Source: Marinobacterium halophilum (GTDB lineage Bacteria > Pseudomonadota > Gammaproteobacteria > Pseudomonadales > Balneatricaceae). Taken from it: DNA of 64,000 bases. A program made the translations under genes and the position numbers. The notes under the pieces were generated by a model. It was given only the letters and a program-made list of their open reading frames with translations, ran no database searches and had not been told where the DNA came from. Each line of letters starts with the position of its first letter. Position 1 is the stretch's first letter. Positions 15,968 through 25,548 of this stretch are shown piece after piece. The stretch covers positions 40,957 to 104,956 of the forward strand of contig NZ_PYGI01000017.1 of NCBI RefSeq assembly GCF_003014615.1, in the 5' to 3' direction.

Positions 15968-18472
15968 TTATTGTTCTGTTTTCAGGTGCGTGACGGATTG
16001 AGTGTTGGCATCAACCTGTTTTGCAGTAAGCCATGTTGGTTTGTATTCAAAGTTTTCATACAGTTTCAGCTGGTCATCGTAGTGGGGTGACGGCGTACCA
16101 TCCGGTGCAATGAAGCCACTTTGACCCGGTGCGACCACCTCATGCGTTTCCACCTGCTTACCGTTAAAAATCACCAGATTGTTTTCAGTTCCTCGGTTCA
16201 TTGCGATATGGGTCTGTTTGAGCTCATCTTTTCCCGCCTGGGGCATACCGAGGAAATTGTTGGTGAAAAACTGCATCGGAACCACCGGCAGTTTCCAGTG
16301 CGCCGGATCGTCACCGTGTGTCTGTTTCACTTTTTGCAGTGCGGCTTCCAGGCTGTTCAGTAGCAATTCATTGCTCGAGCGGCCATTGAAGAAGTCATAG
16401 GTCTGTTTTACACCAGCATCGTCACCGCGCAGTGCCTGCAATAGAGCCTTAGTGCCGGGCTGAATATTGACGCTGGAACGCAAGGGAGACTCTGGTGATG
16501 GGTAACCGGCAGAGGCGTACCAATTGAAGTACTGGCCGGGGATATCATCTTTGAAAGTCAGTGTGAGCATTTCCGGCAACCAAGCCTGAAACAGCGTCGT
16601 TGCGGCTTCATCGTAGTGGCCATCACGATCACGGTCGTGGCTGCTCTGTTCCCACGCCTTGAGTAGCATTACAGCCTGACGACGAGGATCATCGGTTTGC
16701 AGGCCTTGAGTGGCGGCATCAAGGAAAGGCACGAAATAGCGGGCGTTGACGTCGGCATAGGAGACATCCTCCATCATTTGCTTGACGTCCTCGGCTGTGA
16801 ATTTTTCTTGTGCATCCATGATTGCTTTCATGGTGTCGACACGGTCGGCTTCGCTCCATGAATACCAGAACATGTCTGGAGCAATAAAGTCGTCTGCTGG
16901 CTTGTTGTTCCAGTTGGCTATGTAGCCAGAGCTGGGGTTGTACACCTGCGGGTTACGTGCGAAAGGTTTGATGCCTAGCCATTCTTGACCACCCTCGCCA
17001 GAGGCTGGCAGTCGGTTGTCATGGTTTGGTTTTCGTTCTGGATACTTCCCGGTAAAGGCGTAACCGATGTTGCCTTGCTGGTCGGCATAATAGAAATTGA
17101 TATTGAAGGCGCTGCGTGAGGCTTGCTGCAGCCAGTCTTTATGGTTGTCGGCTTGGCCCTGACGTGTCCAGGCCATTAATGTTTCAACTTCCCGTCCCTG
17201 CCAGGCTCGCTTCTTGGCGTAGGCAAGGTTCTGCTCGTTATCCCGGCTGACCAGTAAACCATGACTGGTTTTGTGGATATCTATTTGTACAGATGCAGCG
17301 CCCTTTATCTTGATTGTTTCTGTGCGCCGTTCCATGGGGCGGTATTGGCCCTCGAACAGATATTCGTTCGGGTTATCCGGGTTCAATGTTTCACGGTAGA
17401 TATCCACCACATCGCCAGCGCCCCACGTGCTACCCCAGGCAATGTCGTTGTTGTTGCCAAAAAGGATGCCTGGGTAGGCGAAGGGGGTGTTACCGACCAA
17501 GTCGAAGCCTGCACCGTGGAGGCCGATAGAATAGGTATAGGCGGGGTTATACCAGCCGAATTGTGGGCCGTTGAGCAGAATGCTGTTAGCGCCTTCGGCT
17601 TTTTTCTTACCTACAACAATCATGTTTGAGGTTTGAGGATAACCGGCAACGCCAGTAAGCCCGTAGTCGTGGAACTGCTTGGCGTTATAGCGATGAGCAT
17701 CGGCCAGAGACAGGTTCAGCACACCGCCATCCTGACCGACAGCCAGCCGAGCGATATCCCGTTCGGTTTTGGCGGATACTGGTGGGCGTGAAACCAATTC
17801 GACATGGCGGGCGTCGAAGGTTCCTTCCCAATCACCCTTTGGAATAGTGGTTGGCGCACTGGGGTCGTTGAGCGGGTTGAGCTGGTTGAATATGGCCCAG
17901 CCGTCGGTTTCACCGTGTTCTTTGATTAACGCATCAAGCAGTTGTTGATTCTGGATTTCGGTATTGTAATCGCCAAAGCGGTTACCCATAGAACCGACAA
18001 AAATCATCGCCACATCAAAAGCTGTCCATGCTTCCGGGAGGAAGTCATTGTCGTGGAACTGCTTGGGCAGCAGGCTGTTGCGTTTGTCCAGTGTCTGTTC
18101 AATCCAGGCGTTCATACCGGCGGCGTAGCCATCCAGGATGGCGCGGTCATCGGTATTCAGGGCATCAATCTGACGCTGAATGGAGGTGGGATCGTAATTG
18201 GTGCGAATCTTTTTGTCGTACTCGACATAGCCCGCCCCCAGTACTTCAGCCATGCGGCCCTGTGTGGAACGTTTAGCGATTTCCATCTGGTACAGACGGT
18301 CCTGAGCGACGGAATAGCCGTAGCCATAGAACAAGTCGTGGGTGGTCTCGGCATAGACATGAGGGACACCCCAGGTATCACGCTTGATGGTGACTTCGCC
18401 CGCTTCAACGATCATGGGCAGTGCCGCCAGGATAGCGGTGGATAAAGCAGTACGCTTTAGCTTCTTGTACAT
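15968..18472 (-). CDS. pac: Penicillin G acylase-type N-terminal serine amidohydrolase
   Basis: 834 residues from ATG 18472. A signal peptide (ALPMIVEA|GEV) predicts export; in the family the precursor self-cleaves in the periplasm into alpha and beta chains. The beta-chain nucleophile is Ser282 (YPQTSNMIVVGKKKAEG), and the following ILLNGPQFGW, AYTYSIGLHGAGFDLVGNTP and GYIANWNNKP segments match E. coli penicillin G acylase. The C-terminal VVAPGQSGFIAPDG also matches. The natural substrate may be phenylacetyl or other aryl-acyl amides, or acyl-homoserine lactones in some relatives. It is cotranscribed with the porin and divergent from a LysR regulator. Confidence 0.93.
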   Translation of the reverse strand: MYKKLKRTALSTAILAALPMIVEAGEVTIKRDTWGVPHVYAETTHDLFYGYGYSVAQDRLYQMEIAKRSTQGRMAEVLGAGYVEYDKKIRTNYDPTSIQRQIDALNTDDRAILDGYAAGMNAWIEQTLDKRNSLLPKQFHDNDFLPEAWTAFDVAMIFVGSMGNRFGDYNTEIQNQQLLDALIKEHGETDGWAIFNQLNPLNDPSAPTTIPKGDWEGTFDARHVELVSRPPVSAKTERDIARLAVGQDGGVLNLSLADAHRYNAKQFHDYGLTGVAGYPQTSNMIVVGKKKAEGANSILLNGPQFGWYNPAYTYSIGLHGAGFDLVGNTPFAYPGILFGNNNDIAWGSTWGAGDVVDIYRETLNPDNPNEYLFEGQYRPMERRTETIKIKGAASVQIDIHKTSHGLLVSRDNEQNLAYAKKRAWQGREVETLMAWTRQGQADNHKDWLQQASRSAFNINFYYADQQGNIGYAFTGKYPERKPNHDNRLPASGEGGQEWLGIKPFARNPQVYNPSSGYIANWNNKPADDFIAPDMFWYSWSEADRVDTMKAIMDAQEKFTAEDVKQMMEDVSYADVNARYFVPFLDAATQGLQTDDPRRQAVMLLKAWEQSSHDRDRDGHYDEAATTLFQAWLPEMLTLTFKDDIPGQYFNWYASAGYPSPESPLRSSVNIQPGTKALLQALRGDDAGVKQTYDFFNGRSSNELLLNSLEAALQKVKQTHGDDPAHWKLPVVPMQFFTNNFLGMPQAGKDELKQTHIAMNRGTENNLVIFNGKQVETHEVVAPGQSGFIAPDGTPSPHYDDQLKLYENFEYKPTWLTAKQVDANTQSVTHLKTEQ

Positions 18473-18649
18473 CTGTGCACCTCTTGTCCGAGGCGCAGAG
18501 GGTTTTTCTGCGTAGTACAGCATGATTGCGCCTCGGTAGTTTTTTGTTGTTATATGCGCGTGTCACTCTGAGTAACGCCCCCACCTTAACAATGCACTTT
18601 GTGATAATTAATGATGAATATTTCATGAATTCTTGTATCAGGTGAAACA

Positions 18650-19525
18650 ATGCTGAACCTGCGCGATTTCGAAGCTTTTGTAGAGCTGGCACATAGACTG
18701 CATTTTCAGGAGACAGCTGATCGGCTGAATATATCGTCGGCGACCCTGAGCCGAATCATTAGCCGAGTCGAAGATAATGTGGGGACCCGACTGTTTGTAC
18801 GAACTACGCGTTCGGTATTACTGACGGTAGCCGGACAAGCTTTCCTAGATGAATCCGAGCAGCTACTGCGTCAGCAGAAAAATGCTATGCGGGTAGGACG
18901 AGAAATCGGATTGGGTGTCGCTGGGAGTCTGAAGTTGGGATATGGAGGGATAGCGGTAGAAACGTTTTTGCCAGGCCTCGTGACCCGTTTCAAAGCGCAA
19001 TTCCCCGGTGTCCATATCGACCTTAACCTGCTGCCGATTACGGCACAGGAAGCGGCCCTTATGGAAGGAGAGTTGGATATCGGTTTTTTCTGTGGTGGTA
19101 CTCGTAACAGTGAATTGCGCTGCCAACCCTGCTATCGCGAACCTTTGTTACTGATTATGGCTGTTGGTCACCCACTGGCTGAGGTGGATGTAATACATTT
19201 GGCTGATCTGGAGCCGTTTGGTTTTGTTTTGGGAAAACGTGATAAATGGGTTAGCGTATATGATCATTTCTTGGACAGCTGTAGCCAGCAAGGGCTGGAT
19301 ATCCGAGTCGAGCTGGAAGCTGATGATGTGGCCAGTGTGATGGGGCTGGTGGCGGCCGGTGAATTTTTGAGCCTGTTTCCCGTCGGTAATGCATCCATGC
19401 AACGGGAAGGTATTCGTTGGCGACCCTTGATCGACTTTAACGATGAGGTTGCCGTTAATGCGGTGTGGCAGCGTGCGAATGAAAATCCCGCCTTAAGACA
19501 CTTGTTGGAGGGAATGCAGCTCTAA
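18650..19525 (+). CDS. LysR-type transcriptional regulator
   Basis: 291 residues. N-terminal winged helix-turn-helix (residues 1-60; FVELAHRLHFQETADRLNISSATLSRIISRVED) and a C-terminal substrate-binding domain (about 90-290). It is divergent from the acylase-porin operon with 176 bases between start codons, the classic LysR arrangement, so it probably controls that operon. The intergenic region is AT-rich next to the regulator and contains TTCATGAA (18622-18629) overlapping GAATTC; this may be part of a LysR site but is not proof. The last bases overlap the convergent MarR gene. Confidence 0.93.
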   Translation: MLNLRDFEAFVELAHRLHFQETADRLNISSATLSRIISRVEDNVGTRLFVRTTRSVLLTVAGQAFLDESEQLLRQQKNAMRVGREIGLGVAGSLKLGYGGIAVETFLPGLVTRFKAQFPGVHIDLNLLPITAQEAALMEGELDIGFFCGGTRNSELRCQPCYREPLLLIMAVGHPLAEVDVIHLADLEPFGFVLGKRDKWVSVYDHFLDSCSQQGLDIRVELEADDVASVMGLVAAGEFLSLFPVGNASMQREGIRWRPLIDFNDEVAVNAVWQRANENPALRHLLEGMQL

Positions 19526-20019
19526 CTGTGCTCAATCTGTTGCAACCACTGCATCAGGCTTTGTTGTAACGCGTCGGGCTGCTCGATCCGGGCCAGCAGT
19601 TTGGCTTCCTGCTGCAACAGCTTGTCGGTGACCTCCTCAATCAATGCCTTGCCCGAAGCTGTCAGCGCTACCCGTTTACTGCGCGCATCTTCCGGATTGA
19701 TCGGACGCTCGATCAGGCCCTTGTCTTCCAGCCGAACCAGTATCTTGGTCATGCCGCCGGAGCTGACCAGCAGTTTGCGATACAGCTCGGTTGGCGTCAT
19801 CTGGTGCGGTGGCGGGCTGGTACGCAGAGCACATAATGCCTCGAATTCTGCGCTTTGCAGGCCGTACGCCGTGAACAGGGCATTGGCGAGCTGGCTCAGA
19901 TGCTCGTGCAGGCGGTAGATCGCCGGGGCGATAAGGCTGACACCAGCGGTGGTTTCGGGCCAATACTCTCGGTTTTGATCAAACAGCTGGGTAAAACTGA
20001 CACGGGAACGGCTCATCAT
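19522..20019 (-). CDS. MarR-family transcriptional regulator
   Basis: 165 residues from ATG 20019; ATG 20016 is equally possible (AAGAGG upstream). Winged-helix domain of MarR type: LQSAEFEALCALR, TPTELYRKLLVSSGGMTKILVRLEDKGLIERPINPEDARSKRVALTASG. It is divergent from the SMR exporter gene sugE and two near-identical palindromes lie between them, one close to each start codon. The simplest reading is that this protein represses both genes and is released by a toxic cation or amphiphile. Its 3' end overlaps the convergent LysR gene by four bases. Confidence 0.92.
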   Translation of the reverse strand: MMSRSRVSFTQLFDQNREYWPETTAGVSLIAPAIYRLHEHLSQLANALFTAYGLQSAEFEALCALRTSPPPHQMTPTELYRKLLVSSGGMTKILVRLEDKGLIERPINPEDARSKRVALTASGKALIEEVTDKLLQQEAKLLARIEQPDALQQSLMQWLQQIEHS

Positions 20020-20032
20020 CGACCTCTTGTAT

Positions 20033-20052
20033 TTGTCTTTCTCGGAAGATAC
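20033..20052. promoter_or_regulatory. Putative MarR operator 1
   Basis: TTGTCTT, spacer TCTCGG, AAGATAC: 7-6-7 geometry with the arms complementary except at the outermost and third positions. It is 13 bases before the marR start and has the same layout as operator 2, centre to centre 32 bp (about three helical turns). Confidence 0.65.
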
Positions 20053-20064
20053 TATCACGCCAAA

Positions 20065-20084
20065 TTATCTTGCTGGGAAGATAA
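20065..20084. promoter_or_regulatory. Putative MarR operator 2
   Basis: TTATCTT, spacer GCTGGG, AAGATAA: perfect 7-bp arms. It ends 5 bases before the sugE ATG and covers the ribosome-binding region, so a bound dimer would block sugE expression. Confidence 0.7.
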
Positions 20085-20089
20085 ATATC

Positions 20090-20404
20090 ATGGCGTGGAT
20101 CTATTTGATGTTGGCCGGCCTGTTTGAGGTGGGCTTTGCGGTGGCGTTGAAACAGTCGGAAGGGCTGAGCAAACTGTGGCCTTCGGTGACCTTTGTGGTG
20201 CTTGGCACGGCAAGTTTCCTGCTGCTGACCAAGGCGATGTCCAGCATTCCGCTGGGGACCGCGTATGCGACCTGGACCGGTATCGGGGCCATCGGCACGG
20301 TGCTGGTGGGGATTATCTGGTTCGGTGATCCGGCCAGCGGCTTGCGACTGTTCTTCCTCGGTATGTTGTTGTGCTCGTTGGTGGGGCTGAAGCTGGTGTC
20401 CTGA
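20090..20404 (+). CDS. sugE: SMR-family exporter, SugE/Gdx type
   Basis: 104 residues from ATG 20090 (the frame opens upstream, inside the operators). Four membrane helices. The conserved proton/substrate Glu13 is in MLAGLFEVGFAVALK and the GTAYATWTGIGAIGT motif is the SugE/Gdx signature, distinguishing it from EmrE-type multidrug SMR proteins. Gdx proteins export guanidinium in exchange for protons; some also give resistance to quaternary ammonium compounds. No guanidine riboswitch is seen upstream; control appears to be by the divergent MarR protein. Followed by a 14-bp hairpin. Confidence 0.93.
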   Translation: MAWIYLMLAGLFEVGFAVALKQSEGLSKLWPSVTFVVLGTASFLLLTKAMSSIPLGTAYATWTGIGAIGTVLVGIIWFGDPASGLRLFFLGMLLCSLVGLKLVS

Positions 20405-20409
20405 TGATA

Positions 20410-20446
20410 GACCGGGCGGTGACGCTATTGCTGTCACCGCCCGGTC
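20410..20446. terminator. Hairpin between convergent sugE and SDR genes
   Basis: GACCGGGCGGTGAC / GTCACCGCCCGGTC, a perfect 14-bp stem with a 9-base loop, placed between convergent genes. No T-run on either side, so termination is inferred from position and strength. Confidence 0.65.
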
Positions 20447-20454
20447 GGGTGAAG

Positions 20455-21210
20455 TTATTCGATCGCGTCGGCTGACTCAGGCAGAATCTGTCCACCGTCG
20501 ACAATAATCTGCTGGCCGGTTATGAAACGGGCTTCCGGTGAGGCAAGGAAGCAGGCGGCATGGCCAATATCTTCCGGCTCGCCCAGAGTGTGGGTCGGGA
20601 TGGCCGCACGCATCTGATTGAGGTAGGTTTCACCTTGGTCTGCGAGCCCTTCAGTCAGGATATTACCTGGCATGACCGCGTTGAGGGTGATACCCAGATT
20701 CGCAACCTCCAGCGCGGCACTGCGCATGAACCCGAGTTGACCTGCCTTGGAGGCACCATAGTGGCTCCAGCCCGGGAAGCCGGTAACCGGCCCGGTAATG
20801 GATGAGGTGATGACAACACGGCCATAGTGTTGCTGGCGCATCGGCTCCAGCGCTGCCTGTACCATAAAGAACATGCCCTTGAGATTGACCGAGTGCATCT
20901 GGTCCCAGTCCGCTTCGGTCATGCTGTCCAGGCGTGCCTGCGGGAAGATGCCGGTGTTGGAACACAGGATCTCCAGTGTGCCACCGAGTTTGACCGCCGC
21001 AGCGACTGCTGCTTTGCAATCGGCCTGAGACGTGACATCACAGTGCACGAAATGTCCGTGTAACTCACGGGCGATTATTTCGCCCTGTGCCGCATCGATA
21101 TCGGCGATCACCACCCGGGCACCGGCTTTGGCCAGCGCGGTTGCGATACCTTTACCAATCCCCTTGGCACCCCCGGTGACCAGTGCGGTCTGTCCTGTCA
21201 GTTCAAACAT
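20455..21210 (-). CDS. Short-chain dehydrogenase/reductase (SDR)
   Basis: 251 residues. Classical SDR: NAD(P)-binding TGGAKGIGKG (about residues 12-21), an Asp in VVIADIDAAQ which favours NAD(H), SNTG at the place of NNAG, catalytic Ser in ITSSITG, and Tyr-x-x-x-Lys in YGASKAG. The C-terminal FITGQQIIVDGGQILPES resembles E. coli UcpA and sugar-alcohol or FabG-like SDRs. The substrate is unknown; genome software would often call it a FabG homologue, but it is not in a fatty-acid locus. Confidence 0.9.
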   Translation of the reverse strand: MFELTGQTALVTGGAKGIGKGIATALAKAGARVVIADIDAAQGEIIARELHGHFVHCDVTSQADCKAAVAAAVKLGGTLEILCSNTGIFPQARLDSMTEADWDQMHSVNLKGMFFMVQAALEPMRQQHYGRVVITSSITGPVTGFPGWSHYGASKAGQLGFMRSAALEVANLGITLNAVMPGNILTEGLADQGETYLNQMRAAIPTHTLGEPEDIGHAACFLASPEARFITGQQIIVDGGQILPESADAIE

Positions 21211-21418
21211 TGCCTATCTCCTTGTCATGAGTACTACCTCACTGCATGGAAACGATTGGCGCTGTCTGCGTCAAGTACAAATGTGTATTGGCTGAGTTGG
21301 GTCAGACAAGTGCCTTGCGTGGCGAAAAGTGCCGCCGTTATGCCGCCCAGTGCTTTTCTGACAGAGACGTCTGTTTTATGTTGTCGGGCAATAACAACAA
21401 CAGCTTGAGGATATACTG

Positions 21419-21802
21419 ATGAGTGGATACAACACGCCGTTTGAAGCACTGGGCGAAGAGGGCATTCGGGCGCTTACTGCAGCGTTTTACGATTATATGG
21501 ACAGCGCTGCGCAAGTGGCCGATCTTCGGGCCATGCATGGCAAGGATCTGGAGCCGATGAAGGAACGCTTGGCCGAGTACCTGATCAGCTGGATGGGCGG
21601 GCCCCAGACCTATGCCGAAAAGTACGGATCGATGTGCATGACCACACCGCACAAGCCTTATGCGATTGGTTCTGCTGAACGGGATCAGTGGTTGCTGTGC
21701 ATGGATAAGGCACTGGAGCAGATCGGCGCGGATGATGCGCTCAAGCAGATGCTGAAGCAGCCGCTGTTTGCCGTGGCCGACATGGTACGCAACCGCGACT
21801 GA
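21419..21802 (+). CDS. Group II truncated haemoglobin
   Basis: 127 residues, the usual size of a 2-on-2 globin. The B10 Tyr is probably in TAAFYDYMDS, the proximal His in TTPHKPYAIGSAERDQWL, the pattern of group II (GlbO-like) proteins. Such globins bind O2, NO or sulfide and take part in detoxification or redox sensing. Single gene between a divergent SDR and a convergent host-attachment-type gene. Confidence 0.88.
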   Translation: MSGYNTPFEALGEEGIRALTAAFYDYMDSAAQVADLRAMHGKDLEPMKERLAEYLISWMGGPQTYAEKYGSMCMTTPHKPYAIGSAERDQWLLCMDKALEQIGADDALKQMLKQPLFAVADMVRNRD

Positions 21803-21828
21803 ATGGGAGGTTCGATTGCCTCCCATTC
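21801..21828. terminator. Hairpin between convergent globin and host-attachment genes
   Basis: GAATGGGAGG / CCTCCCATTC, a perfect 10-bp stem with loop TTCGATTG, starting inside the globin stop codon. No clear T-run; a bidirectional terminator is inferred. Confidence 0.6.
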
Positions 21829-21840
21829 GTCAGTGCGGTG

Positions 21841-22275
21841 TTAGCTCAGCCTGGGCTTAAAGGCCGCGCAGGCTTCGTCGGCAGAGGCTCTTGATAGATT
21901 TTTGTCGAGGTCACCGGCGAGGGCCTTGGACACGCGCTCATCCATGGCACCGCGCAGTAGACCGAGAAAGTGGGGCGGAGCGGCCATGTAGAACTGGCGG
22001 ATCCTGTTTTCATTCAGCGCATGGCGAACCTGATGGATCACGTCACGGGCGAAACGTTGGTCTTCTGCTTCACGGGGTGACACCTTTTCTGTCATGCCGT
22101 GGGTGCCGGAGCCTCCATTTGACTGGGCGCCGGGGCTGTCACTGGTCAACGCGGCACTGCGTGTACGTGCTTCCGAGTGTACCAGTGTGTGGACTTCTTC
22201 CGCCGGGTCTTTGGCGCTGTCCTGCTGGAAGATGCGCGCTTTCGCGGCATCGGCAACGACAATCCAAGTGGCCAT
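21841..22275 (-). CDS. Host attachment family protein (PF10116)
   Basis: 144 residues. The start ATWIVVADAAKARIFQQD and the late MAAPPHFLGLLRGAMDERVSKAL segment are characteristic of the family named after the Agrobacterium AtsE-type attachment protein. The N-terminal pattern and the fold predicted for the family resemble eRF1 domain 2/ribosome-associated proteins, so a role in translation stress is also possible. The middle (residues 40-65) is Gly/Ser-rich and variable. Single gene, minus strand. Confidence 0.87.
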   Translation of the reverse strand: MATWIVVADAAKARIFQQDSAKDPAEEVHTLVHSEARTRSAALTSDSPGAQSNGGSGTHGMTEKVSPREAEDQRFARDVIHQVRHALNENRIRQFYMAAPPHFLGLLRGAMDERVSKALAGDLDKNLSRASADEACAAFKPRLS

Positions 22276-22375
22276 ATCAGTTCCCCCGTCATTTGATTCA
22301 GATGGAGCAGGTGCCAGCAGGCGTCTGCATACCTTCAGTATTGTTCAAATTTGGGGATAAGACAGCGTGAGGGGA

Positions 22376-22403
22376 GAAACGAGGCCGACGGGTGTCGGCC
22401 TCG
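22376..22403 (-). terminator. Rho-independent terminator of valS
   Basis: On the minus strand CGAGGCCGAC-ACCC-GTCGGCCTCG, then TTTCTCC. It lies 7 bases past the valS stop. Confidence 0.85.
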
Positions 22404-22409
22404 AGGGGA

Positions 22410-25292
<2,883 letters not shown>

Positions 25293-25472
25293 TGGGGTCT
25301 GTGTCTCTGATCGTTGGCCGCTCGGATGATTGCCGGAAGCGCTCTCGGCGTGCGGGTGGGCACGGGGCGTCGGCAGCTCGGTCGAAACCCGCCATTATAC
25401 AGGCTGAAAGAGGGTGATTACAGGGTTGCAGCACGTTGAGCAGGCGTGTGCTTTTCGTCTGAGGCGTGTGCT

Positions 25473-25499
25473 CAAAAGCGGCCGCAGGGGCCGCTTCTT
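25473..25499 (-). terminator. Rho-independent terminator after the DUF4132 gene
   Basis: On the minus strand AAGCGGCC-CCTGC-GGCCGCTT followed by TTGAG, giving TTTT at the 3' side. It separates the DUF4132 unit from valS. Confidence 0.78.
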
Positions 25500-25548
25500 C
25501 AGGGCGCCAGGATATCGCAAGTGCCCGGTGTATTAATTGTCTGCCCGA

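Noticed and set aside
18473..18649. Specific LysR operator in front of the acylase
   Set aside because: TTCATGAA and GAATTC palindromes are present, but no clear T-N11-A pair with matching flanks could be selected, so it is not listed as a site.
20027..20089. Longer N-terminus for SugE
   Set aside because: The upstream codons run through the two operator palindromes and do not look like a membrane helix; the ATG at 20090 gives the family's exact N-terminus.
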